A DNA stretch of 64,000 bases, taken from positions 124,001-188,000 of the forward strand of contig NZ_SODU01000003.1 of assembly GCF_004366075.1 (NCBI RefSeq), written 5' to 3'. Positions 33,406-40,455 of the stretch are shown here, in pieces. Origin of the DNA: Kribbella pratensis (GTDB taxonomy: Bacteria; Actinomycetota; Actinomycetes; Propionibacteriales; Kribbellaceae). Each line of letters opens with the position of its first letter. The stretch's first letter is position 1. Both the position numbers and the translations under genes were made by a program. The notes under the pieces are model-generated. The model ran no database searches. It saw nothing but the letters and a program-made list of their open reading frames with translations, and had not been told where the DNA came from.

Positions 33406-34112
33406 GACTCCTCCTTCTCCGCAGCTTCGCCGGTGCTCGACGCGGCCGCGTCCGTGCTGTCGTCGGCCGGGATCAGGCCGCGGTCCCGGGCATAGTCGCC
33501 GAGCAGCTCACGCAGCTGGCGCCGGCCGCGGTGCAGCCGTGACATCACGGTGCCGACCGGTGTGCCCATGATCTCGGCGATTTCCTTGTAGGCAAAGCCC
33601 TCGACATCGGCCAGGTACACGGCCAGCCGGAAGTCCTCCGGGATGGACTGAAGAGCCGACTTGATGTCGGAGTCGGGCAGGTGCTCGAGCGCGACCGCCT
33701 CGGCTGACTTCAGCCCACCGGGAGTGTGCGACTCGGCGGCGGTGAGCTGCCAGTCCTCGATCTCCTCGGTCGGCGACTGCGTCGGCTGACGCTGCCGCTT
33801 CCGGTATCCGTTGATGAACGTATTGGTCAGGATCCGGTACAGCCACGCCTTCAGGTTGGTGCCCGGCGTGAACTGGTGGAACGAGCTGTACGCCTTGGCA
33901 AAGGTGTCCTGCACCAGGTCCTCGGCGTCCGACGGATTACGGGTCATCCGCATCGCCGCGGCGTACATCTGGTCCAGGAAGGGCAGCGCTTCGCGCTCGA
34001 ACCGCGCGGTGCGCTGCTCGGGAGTCTCGGTCGTGGTGGGAGTCGGCATCGTGATCGAGAATACCGGGGTCTTCCCAGTAGTCCGCGCCGGAGCCTCTCT
34101 CGTCGCCATCAT
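33402..34112 (-). CDS. sigR: Oxidative-stress ECF sigma factor SigR/SigH
   Basis: About 236 aa. Region 2 contains MYAAAMRMTRNPSDAEDLVQ, TFAKAYSSFHQFTPGTNLKA and WLYRILTNTFINGYRKRQRQ; region 4 contains FRLAVYLADVEGFAYKEIAE and IMGTPVGTVMSRLHRGRRQL. All are near-identical to the actinobacterial SigR/SigH type. Several starts compete: adjacent ATGs at 34112 and 34109, a GTG at 34121, and an ATG at 34049 that gives a shorter form. A SigR-type promoter (GGGAAT-N18-GTT) ends ten bases before the first ATG, so a near-leaderless long form or a leadered short form are both possible. In Streptomyces two isoforms differing in stability are known. Confidence 0.94.
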   Translation of the reverse strand: MMATREAPARTTGKTPVFSITMPTPTTTETPEQRTARFEREALPFLDQMYAAAMRMTRNPSDAEDLVQDTFAKAYSSFHQFTPGTNLKAWLYRILTNTFINGYRKRQRQPTQSPTEEIEDWQLTAAESHTPGGLKSAEAVALEHLPDSDIKSALQSIPEDFRLAVYLADVEGFAYKEIAEIMGTPVGTVMSRLHRGRRQLRELLGDYARDRGLIPADDSTDAAASSTGEAAEKEES

Positions 34113-34121
34113 GTTCGTCAC

Positions 34122-34148
34122 AACACGCCCGGCCGCGGGGGCATTCCC
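34122..34148 (-). promoter_or_regulatory. SigR-dependent autoregulatory promoter
   Basis: Read on the minus strand: GGGAAT (34148-34143), exactly 18 bases, then GTT (34124-34122). This matches the established SigR consensus GGAAT-N18-GTT. It lies between the upstream hydrolase stop and the sigR start, so SigR should activate its own operon. Confidence 0.8.
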
Positions 34149-34173
34149 TCGCCCGGCCCCGCCCCGCGTCCCG

Positions 34174-34815
34174 TTATCCGGACACCTCGCGGCTCACCCA
34201 TTCGAACACGGCTTCGACCAGCAGGTCGTAGGTCTCCTGCTGGTCCAGCTCCGCCCGCTTCGGCACCTTGAAGGAATGGTCGGCGTCCGGCACCACGGCC
34301 ATCTCGGTGAGCGGCGGGAACTCCTCCGGCGTACCGAACGGATCCCTCTCCCCCTGGACCACCAGCGTCGGCAGGCCGGCCGACTGGAGCTCGCCGACCC
34401 GCGACTTCTCCGGTTTCCCGGGCGCGTGCAGCGGGAAAGCCAGTGCGAGTACGCCGGAAGCTCCCAAGCTGCTCGCGGTGCGGCAGGCCACCCGCGCACC
34501 GGCACTCCGGCCGCCGATGACCAGCGGCGTACGGACCCGGAGCTGCCCGATGATCGCGATCCACGCCTCGTCGAGCACCTTCGGCGCGGGTGCCAGCTTG
34601 CGGCCGGCGCGCCGCCAGGGCTGCTCGATCAGGAACACGTTGATGTCCTGCTTGGGCAGTCGAGCGGCCAGTGCGGCCAGGTCACCGGACTCGATCCCGG
34701 CCCCGGCGCCGTGCCCCAGGGCCAGCGTCGCCACCGGGCGGCGGGCGCGGTGTGCCACGATCCGGGCCTCTCCGTGCGGCGTCCCCACAATCCGTTCGTC
34801 GGTCACCCGCCCCAT
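34174..34815 (-). CDS. Alpha/beta-hydrolase (KANL3/Tex30-like, dienelactone-hydrolase fold)
   Basis: A 213-aa cytosolic hydrolase. TLALGHGAGAGIESGDLAAL provides the oxyanion loop, IGGRSAGARVAC the nucleophile elbow (Ser in GRSAG), VVQGERDPFG the acid strand, and VVPDADHSFK the catalytic His. The family is broad and largely uncharacterised in bacteria. It is directly upstream of sigR on the same strand, with the SigR promoter in the gap, and may be read into sigR-rsrA from its own promoter. Confidence 0.88.
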   Translation of the reverse strand: MGRVTDERIVGTPHGEARIVAHRARRPVATLALGHGAGAGIESGDLAALAARLPKQDINVFLIEQPWRRAGRKLAPAPKVLDEAWIAIIGQLRVRTPLVIGGRSAGARVACRTASSLGASGVLALAFPLHAPGKPEKSRVGELQSAGLPTLVVQGERDPFGTPEEFPPLTEMAVVPDADHSFKVPKRAELDQQETYDLLVEAVFEWVSREVSG

Positions 34816-34851
34816 CCTGTCATCACGACCGGTGAAGAGCGGGCACGAAAC

Positions 34852-35637
34852 TCAGAAGAGAGTGGTCGGGCTGTCCTGCGGGTCCTCGCCGTCGGGCGGC
34901 AGCGGATCGAGGAGGTGCGGGCCGTTGTTCTTCACGGAGCTGACCGCTTTCGACACGGCGTACGCCTCGAGGCGGCCCGGTGCGGCAGGGACCAGGAGCT
35001 CGAGCAGGTCGTCGGTGTTCGAGGACAGCGGATCCAGCCAGGCGTCGTACCGCTCGCGCTCGACCAGGAGCGGCATCCGGTCGTGGATGCGGCCGAGGTC
35101 GTCGGTGGCCGACGTGGTCAGCACGGTGCAGGTCCAGAGCCAGGCCTCGTCCTTGTCCGGGTCCTCGACCGACTTGTCCCGCCAGATCTCGTACAGCCCC
35201 GCCATCGACAGGATGCTGCCGTCCGGCGGGTGGATGAAGTACGGCTGCTTGACCGGCTTGCCGTTCACCTTCTCCTCGGCGGTGTACCACTCGTAGTACC
35301 CGTCGGCGGGCAGGATGCAGCGGCGGGTGGCGAACGCCTTCTTGAAGGCCGGCTTCTCCGCGACGGTCTCCATCCGGGCGTTGATGAGCCGCGAGCCGAT
35401 CGACGTGTCCTTGGCCCACGACGGCACCAGGCCCCACTTGACCGTGGTCAGCTTGCGGATCGTCTCGTCGGGCTGGTCGCGGTTCTTCCGCTCGACCACC
35501 GCGACGACCTGATTGGTCGGCGCGACGTTGTAGTTCTCGCCGAGCTCCTCGACCGACTCACGCACGTTGCCCGCCTCGATCTCGAACTCCGCGACGAGGT
35601 CCGACGGAGCCCGACTGGACGCATACCTACCGCACAT
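34852..35637 (-). CDS. SOS response-associated peptidase, YedK/HMCES type
   Basis: A 261-aa member of the SRAP family that forms a covalent thiazolidine crosslink to abasic sites in single-stranded DNA and shields them. The catalytic Cys2 is exposed after Met removal (MCGRYA). The remaining active-site elements are visible: NYNVAPTNQV, INARMETVAEKP, RRCILPADGYYEW with the key Glu, and IHDRMPLLV with the His. It corresponds to Rv3226c in the mycobacterial neighbourhood. Convergent or divergent neighbours show no SOS box that I could recognise. Confidence 0.94.
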   Translation of the reverse strand: MCGRYASSRAPSDLVAEFEIEAGNVRESVEELGENYNVAPTNQVVAVVERKNRDQPDETIRKLTTVKWGLVPSWAKDTSIGSRLINARMETVAEKPAFKKAFATRRCILPADGYYEWYTAEEKVNGKPVKQPYFIHPPDGSILSMAGLYEIWRDKSVEDPDKDEAWLWTCTVLTTSATDDLGRIHDRMPLLVERERYDAWLDPLSSNTDDLLELLVPAAPGRLEAYAVSKAVSSVKNNGPHLLDPLPPDGEDPQDSPTTLF

Positions 35638-35741
35638 ACCGACAGCCTAGGCCGAACTTCTCGGCGTCTGCTGCGTCAAACCGCAGGGCGGGCGGCGTAC
35701 ACCTTCCCGCGGACAGCTACCAGCAGTAGGAGGAGGACAAC

Positions 35742-36743
35742 GTGCGAGTCGCGGTGCTGTGCGGTGGCGAGAGTTCGGAGCGGGACGTCTCGCGCTCGTC
35801 CGGTTGGGCGGTGGCGCAGGCGCTCGTCGCTCGCGGTCACGACGTGGTGCTGATCGATCCGGCCGCCGAGCAGCCGATCCTGGCTGATCCCGTGCCGGCC
35901 GGCGATGCCGTCGTACCGGTGCCGAAGGAGCCTCCGGCACCGGGGGACCGCGCTCTCCTGCGACGTCGGATGTACGACGCCCTCACTGGTGGACTGGAGC
36001 AGCTACGGAGTGCCGATCGGGTCTTCATCGCGTTGCACGGCGGCTGGGGAGAGGACGGGCACGTCCAGGCGTTGCTCGAGCTGGCGGGCATCCCGTTCAC
36101 CGGTGCGGGCCATGACGTCTGCGCCGTTGCCTGGCACAAGGGCCGTTGCCAGGCCGTGCTCGAAGCGGCCGGGATCCCGGTGCCGCCTCGGGTGCTCTAC
36201 AACCCGGCCGAGCAACCTGAGCCGCCGATCGGGGTGAAGCAGCTGCTGGCGAGCGGACCGGTGGTGGTGAAGCCAGTTGCCGACGGGTCGAGCGTGGCCG
36301 TCCGCAAGGTCGACTCGCTGGACGCGCTGCCGACCGAGGGCGAGCTGCTCGTCGAGCCGTTCCTGAGCGGCCGGGAGTTCACCGTCGCGGTGATCGGTGC
36401 AACGGCGCTGCCGGTGGTAGAGATCGAGCTGACAACAGCCGTGTTCGACTACGAGGCGAAGTACCAGCCGGGCGCGGTGCAGGAGGTCTCCCCCGCCGAC
36501 ATCCCCGCACACTTCGCCGAGCGGTTGCAGGAGCTCGCGATCGGAGCGCATCGAGCCCTCGGGTTCGGTCCGGCGTACTCCCGGGTCGATTTCCGCTGCG
36601 ATGCCGCGGGTACGCCGTACTGCCTGGAGGTCAACGCGCTGCCCGGGCTCACCCCGGGCAGCCTGGTCCCGGTCGCCGCGCGGGGTGCCGGGATCGAGTA
36701 CGGCGAACTGGTCGAACAGTTGCTGACCGCAAAGAAGGCATGA
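35742..36743 (+). CDS. ddl: D-alanine--D-alanine ligase family ATP-grasp enzyme
   Basis: A 333-aa ATP-grasp ligase. The N-terminal VAVLCGGESSERDVSRSSGW corresponds to the GGxSxEHEVS motif but has RDVS in place of EHEVS. VVVKPVADGSSVAV binds ATP, and LVEPFLSGREFTVAVIG, KYQPGAVQEVSPADIP and the metal-binding RVDFRCDAAGTPYCLEVNAL are typical. AGGAGGA precedes the GTG start. It joins two D-Ala residues for peptidoglycan, but the altered first motif and solitary position (no murF or mur cluster) leave room for a secondary or D-Ala-D-X ligase. Confidence 0.88.
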   Translation: MRVAVLCGGESSERDVSRSSGWAVAQALVARGHDVVLIDPAAEQPILADPVPAGDAVVPVPKEPPAPGDRALLRRRMYDALTGGLEQLRSADRVFIALHGGWGEDGHVQALLELAGIPFTGAGHDVCAVAWHKGRCQAVLEAAGIPVPPRVLYNPAEQPEPPIGVKQLLASGPVVVKPVADGSSVAVRKVDSLDALPTEGELLVEPFLSGREFTVAVIGATALPVVEIELTTAVFDYEAKYQPGAVQEVSPADIPAHFAERLQELAIGAHRALGFGPAYSRVDFRCDAAGTPYCLEVNALPGLTPGSLVPVAARGAGIEYGELVEQLLTAKKA

Positions 36744-36744
36744 G

Positions 36745-36784
36745 GCGGCGGATCGCCCACCCCGTGTCAGGCGATCCGCCGCCG
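36745..36784 (+). terminator. Terminator after ddl
   Basis: GGCGGCGGATCGCC and GGCGATCCGCCGCC form a perfect 14-bp stem around a 12-base loop, starting two bases after the ddl stop. It may also serve the convergent gene whose stop is at 36831. Confidence 0.8.
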
Positions 36785-36830
36785 TACTGATGCGCCCGGC
36801 CGCCCCCCTGTAGGCGTCCGGACGCAAGCC

Positions 36831-37643
36831 TCAGGTTCTGGCCAGCTCGTCGAGCAACCTCCCGGCCATCTCGTCGCTACCGGGCAGTCCCTCGATCCAG
36901 GTCCGGGCCAGCTGGGGTACGTCGGTGTCCAGCCGCCACTGCGTGATCAGGGCTCGTACCGTCGCGACCTGCTCCGGCAGGTTCGGGTCGCGGCCGACGA
37001 GCGCCGCCGCGCGGCGTGCGCCGACGCGGCCCAGTACGTCACCGCCGCAGAAGACGATCCGCAGGCACTCCGCGACGTCGACGAGGGTGAGCTCGCGGTC
37101 GAACGGCGACGTACCCGGGGGATGGAGCGGCTCGACAACCACCAGTGCGTGGGTTTGCCGTACGGAAGTTCCACGGAGTTCCGCCTCTCGGTAGAGCTCG
37201 CCGAGCCGGGACCGCAGGTGCGCCAGGCTGGACAGCCCGGTCAGCGGGTCCTCGCAGGACAGCGAGTGCAGGTAGACCAGGGACGCCTCGGCCCAGCTGG
37301 AACTGAGTGCGCGTACCGCGGCGAAAGCCGGCTCGCCCCCGGCGATCGAGCGGTACAGCGCACTCAGCCCATCAAGTGCCTCCACCAGCGAGATGCCGTC
37401 GGCCGCCAGGCGGCGTCCGGTCTCGTCCGATGCAGGCACGACATCGGCACCGTCGGTGAGCGCCTCGGCGATCGCGAGATAGGCGCTGTGGTCGATGCCA
37501 GCTGTGCCGTGCGGCTCCCTCCGGCCGCGCGGTTGATCTGATGACGACGCTTCCGGCGCGATCCGGGCGGGCGACCCCGCCAGGTTCAGGGACTTGGCCG
37601 GACGCAGGTCGAACCGTCTACGGATGTCCGCGAACAGCGACAT
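36831..37643 (-). CDS. Degenerate GGDEF-domain protein
   Basis: A 270-aa soluble protein. The C-terminal half opens with DPLTGLSSLAHLRSRLGELY, the diagnostic start of a GGDEF (diguanylate cyclase) domain. The active-site loop is lost: where RxGGDEF is expected the sequence reads GRVGARRAAALV. It cannot make c-di-GMP and may be a GTP- or c-di-GMP-binding adaptor. The N-terminal part (50-140) is helical and unrecognised. The ATG at 37643 follows GAGGAGG closely; an in-frame ATG 29 codons upstream lacks a ribosome site. Confidence 0.75.
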   Translation of the reverse strand: MSLFADIRRRFDLRPAKSLNLAGSPARIAPEASSSDQPRGRREPHGTAGIDHSAYLAIAEALTDGADVVPASDETGRRLAADGISLVEALDGLSALYRSIAGGEPAFAAVRALSSSWAEASLVYLHSLSCEDPLTGLSSLAHLRSRLGELYREAELRGTSVRQTHALVVVEPLHPPGTSPFDRELTLVDVAECLRIVFCGGDVLGRVGARRAAALVGRDPNLPEQVATVRALITQWRLDTDVPQLARTWIEGLPGSDEMAGRLLDELART

Positions 37644-37859
37644 GGTCCTCCTCGAAAAAGCCCCGTCAGTCTCCCGACCGGTCGGCCGGAAGCGTCGTAC
37701 GCCGATGAGACAGACCGTGACGCGATTCATGACGCGGATTCGCAGAAGTTTTTTCGCGTAACTTCCGGACTGGTCATCTCGTCAGACAAGGAGCACAGTT
37801 CCGCGTCAGGAAGGGTGCGCGATTCCGTCTCACGTGGGAGCCTTGTCTCCGGCAACAAA

Positions 37860-37874
37860 GTGACGGACCGTCAC
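37860..37874. promoter_or_regulatory. 15-bp palindrome upstream of the tethered sigma factor
   Basis: GTGACGG-A-CCGTCAC, 36 bases before the ATG at 37911. It is symmetric about one central base and may be an operator or a folded leader element. The binding factor is unknown. Confidence 0.4.
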
Positions 37875-37910
37875 GTTGCGGCACAGACAGTCAGAACCAC
37901 GGGGAGATCG

Positions 37911-40205
37911 ATGGAGACGCCGGAAGGGCAGCCGGATGGCCCGAGCGACGCCGAGTTGATCTCGCGCGTTCGCAACGGCGACCTGGAGGCGTACGGCGAG
38001 CTGTACGCGCGGCACCACCACGCCGCCGAGCGGATGGCCCGCCAGCTGGTCCCGGCCAACGACGCCGACGACCTCGCCAGTGACGCGTTCGCCAAGGTCC
38101 TGGACGCGCTCCGGGGCGGCGGCGGTCCCGACGTCTCGTTCCGCGCCTATCTGCTGACGACCGTACGGCGGGTGCACGTCGACCGGATCCGCTCCGGGAA
38201 GAAGGTGCAGACCACCGACGACATCGCGTCGTACGAGCGGGAGCCGGAGACCTTCGACGACCCGACCGTCACCGGGTTCGAGAGCGGCGCGGCGGCGAAG
38301 GCGTTCGCCAGCCTGCCGGAGCGCTGGCAGGCGGTGCTGTGGCACACCGAGGTCGAGGGTGAGAAACCCGCCGCGATCGCCCCGCTGCTCGGTCTGACGG
38401 CGAACGGCGTGTCCGCGCTCGCCTACCGGGCCCGGGAGGGCCTGCGTCAGGCGTACCTGCAGCAGCACCTGGCCGACGTCGCCGGGGACCGCTGCCGCTG
38501 GACGACAGAGCGCCTCGGTGCGTACGTCCGCGGCGGCCTGACCAAGCGCGAGAACCGGAACGTCCGCGAGCACATGGACGACTGCGCGAAGTGCACCGCT
38601 GTCTACCTCGAGCTCGTCGAGGTCAACAGCGCGCTGCCGGCGCTGCTCGCCCCGGCCCTGCTGGGCACCGCGGGCATCGGCTACCTGGCCGCCGCTTCGG
38701 GCGCCAAGGTCGGCCTGGTCGGCTTCTTCGTCACCGGCTGGAAGAAGGTCACCGAGAACAGCACGCGCTCCGCGGTCGGCGCCGGCACGGTGGTCGTGGT
38801 CGCGGTCGCCGCCGTACTCGCGGCGTTGGCGCTGACCGGCAACGACACTCCCCCGGCCGCGATCAACCAGCCGTCGGCGCAGCCGACGCAGCAACCGACC
38901 CAGCCGCCCGCGCAGAAGCCGACCGTGCCGCCGGTCAAGCCGCCGGTGAAACCGCCGTCGGCCAAGCCGCCGGCGTCCAACCCGACACAGGCTCCGACGA
39001 GCGCACCGACGACTGCGCCGACCAGCGAACCCACGCAACCCAGCGCGACACCTACTCCGACGGCCACGACTCCGGTCCCGACGCCGCCTCCGACGACGCC
39101 GACACCGCCGACGCCGACTCCCACCACGCCGGTGTTCGACGAGGCTCTGGTGACGATCAGCATGCCGAGCGGCGGCGGCAGCCCGGCCTTCGAGGGAGCC
39201 AGGGCAGCAGCGAGTGGGATCCGGTTCGTGATCACGATCAAGACTCCGGCCGCGAACGCGAATCCGGTGGTGATCGGACTCAAGTACGGCACTGAGCTCG
39301 AGTGGCCGCTGAACGGCAACCCGCCGGGCTGGGTCTGCAACCAGGCTGCCGGCACCTGCACGGCGAGCGACCCGGCCGCCCCGGCGCCGCTGCCGGTCAC
39401 CTTCGACGCCCCGACCGGCGGCTCGGCCGCGGACCGCACGTTCACCGTCTCGGCCAAGACCGGCCGGCTGTACGACGACGACTCGGCGATCGTGGACGCG
39501 AAGCCGAGCACCGACGAGAACCTGCTGAAGATCCTCGACGGCAGGACCGACCCGGACGTCCACCACCGGATCCTGACCGTTGCCCCGCGCACCAACCGCA
39601 AGAGCGTCACGCTGAAGCTCACGTACGGCGCGGCGCTCGAGTGGCCGATCGCGGCGAGCCCGGCCGGCTGGAAGTGCACCCGGTCGACCAAGACGTGTAC
39701 GGCGACCAACCCGGACAAGCCCGCTCCGCTGGCGGCGGACTTCGACGTACCGGACAAGTCGTCGGACGTGGCGCGGACGTTCTCCGTGACGGCGACCGCG
39801 GACCTGGTCAGCGACACCGACTCCGAGGTACTGCCTGCTGTCCAGCAGGACGAGTCGTTGCTGCAGATCCTCACGCCGACGCCGCAGACCGATCCGAATC
39901 CGTTCGTCTACAACCGGTTCCTGAAGGTCAACGGTGCCCAGGGGCGGACGGTGACCCTCGACATCTCGTGGGGACGCAACCTGAGCTTCCTGCCGTCGTT
40001 CGACCTCGGCTGGACGTGCGAGCGAACCAGCGACATCCGCCGCGCGACCTGTACGACGAAGAACTACAAGAAGCCGCTGAACTCCGAGTGGAACGCCTGG
40101 CTGCCCGGCAACGGCTCCAGCAACGCGATCACCGTCCACGCGCGGGTCGGCGGCCGCGAAGACACCGACACCGCCCAGATCCCCCCGACGAGCTCCCGGC
40201 GATGA
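37911..40205 (+). CDS. Membrane-tethered ECF sigma factor fused to a zinc anti-sigma domain and three extracellular repeats
   Basis: A 764-aa fusion. Residues about 14-95 are sigma region 2 (ELISRVRNGDLEAYGELYAR, DADDLASDAFAKVLDAL). Residues 130-185 are region 4 (LPERWQAVLWHTEVEGEKPA, then GLTANGVSALAYRAREGLRQ). A ZAS-type zinc finger follows, H221-x3-C225-x2-C228. Hydrophobic segments lie at 243-275 and 290-309, the latter a clear transmembrane helix. Next comes a Pro/Thr-rich stalk (about 312-425). Three tandem beta-rich repeats of roughly 110 residues form the ectodomain, each with a Trp-x-Cys and a TCT-type second Cys. The ATG at 37911 follows GGGGAGA. Signal release probably needs proteolysis. 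Confidence 0.88.
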   Translation: METPEGQPDGPSDAELISRVRNGDLEAYGELYARHHHAAERMARQLVPANDADDLASDAFAKVLDALRGGGGPDVSFRAYLLTTVRRVHVDRIRSGKKVQTTDDIASYEREPETFDDPTVTGFESGAAAKAFASLPERWQAVLWHTEVEGEKPAAIAPLLGLTANGVSALAYRAREGLRQAYLQQHLADVAGDRCRWTTERLGAYVRGGLTKRENRNVREHMDDCAKCTAVYLELVEVNSALPALLAPALLGTAGIGYLAAASGAKVGLVGFFVTGWKKVTENSTRSAVGAGTVVVVAVAAVLAALALTGNDTPPAAINQPSAQPTQQPTQPPAQKPTVPPVKPPVKPPSAKPPASNPTQAPTSAPTTAPTSEPTQPSATPTPTATTPVPTPPPTTPTPPTPTPTTPVFDEALVTISMPSGGGSPAFEGARAAASGIRFVITIKTPAANANPVVIGLKYGTELEWPLNGNPPGWVCNQAAGTCTASDPAAPAPLPVTFDAPTGGSAADRTFTVSAKTGRLYDDDSAIVDAKPSTDENLLKILDGRTDPDVHHRILTVAPRTNRKSVTLKLTYGAALEWPIAASPAGWKCTRSTKTCTATNPDKPAPLAADFDVPDKSSDVARTFSVTATADLVSDTDSEVLPAVQQDESLLQILTPTPQTDPNPFVYNRFLKVNGAQGRTVTLDISWGRNLSFLPSFDLGWTCERTSDIRRATCTTKNYKKPLNSEWNAWLPGNGSSNAITVHARVGGREDTDTAQIPPTSSRR

Positions 40206-40228
40206 AATCGAGTTGCCGGGTCGCCTAT

Positions 40229-40446
40229 CCTGGTGGTGTTCGCGTTGAAGGAACCAAGTAGCGTCGTACGCCACGTCAGAGAGAGTCGCCGGTAGCTGGG
40301 AAGGCGATACGTGGAGCGGTTGCGAAGACACTCCTGAGCGACTGTTGTGCAAGAGGCCGGGCTGCTTGTGGTCCGGTGAAGGTGTGGTGGCACCGCGAGA
40401 TTCCCCTTCGCCCACACCTCCGGGGTTCGAGACAAACCTGGAGGTG
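40229..40446 (+). ncRNA. T-box riboswitch, Asp (GAC) specific, translational type
   Basis: All main T-box landmarks are in order. Stem I has AGTA (40257-40260), AGAGAG (40278-40283) and a distal loop GGTAGCTGGGAAGG. On its 3' side is GAA-GAC-A followed by CTCCTGAGC, so the specifier codon is GAC at 40327-40329. The T-box proper is GTGGTGGCACCGCG (40384-40397), with the acceptor-pairing bulge TGGC (40388-40391), complementary to GCCA and hence to a tRNA with G73, as in tRNA-Asp. GGTGTGG (40381-40387) can pair with CCACACC (40412-40418). Alternatively CACCTCC (40415-40421) pairs with the Shine-Dalgarno GGAGGTG (40440-40446). Uncharged tRNA-Asp should therefore free the ribosome site. Confidence 0.88.
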
Positions 40447-40455
40447 AAAACAGCG

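Noticed and set aside
34049..34121. GTG at 34121 as the sigR start
   Set aside because: It overlaps the -10 side of the SigR promoter, so SigR-driven transcripts would not contain it; ATG 34112 or 34049 is more likely.
38860..39140. Pro/Thr-rich repetitive DNA in the sigma fusion as a tandem-repeat or CRISPR-like array
   Set aside because: Repeats are short, irregular and in frame, encoding a cell-wall-spanning stalk; no spacer-repeat structure.
40422..40440. GGTTCGA resembling a tRNA T-loop
   Set aside because: No acceptor, D or anticodon arm around it. It is the loop of the T-box sequestrator hairpin.
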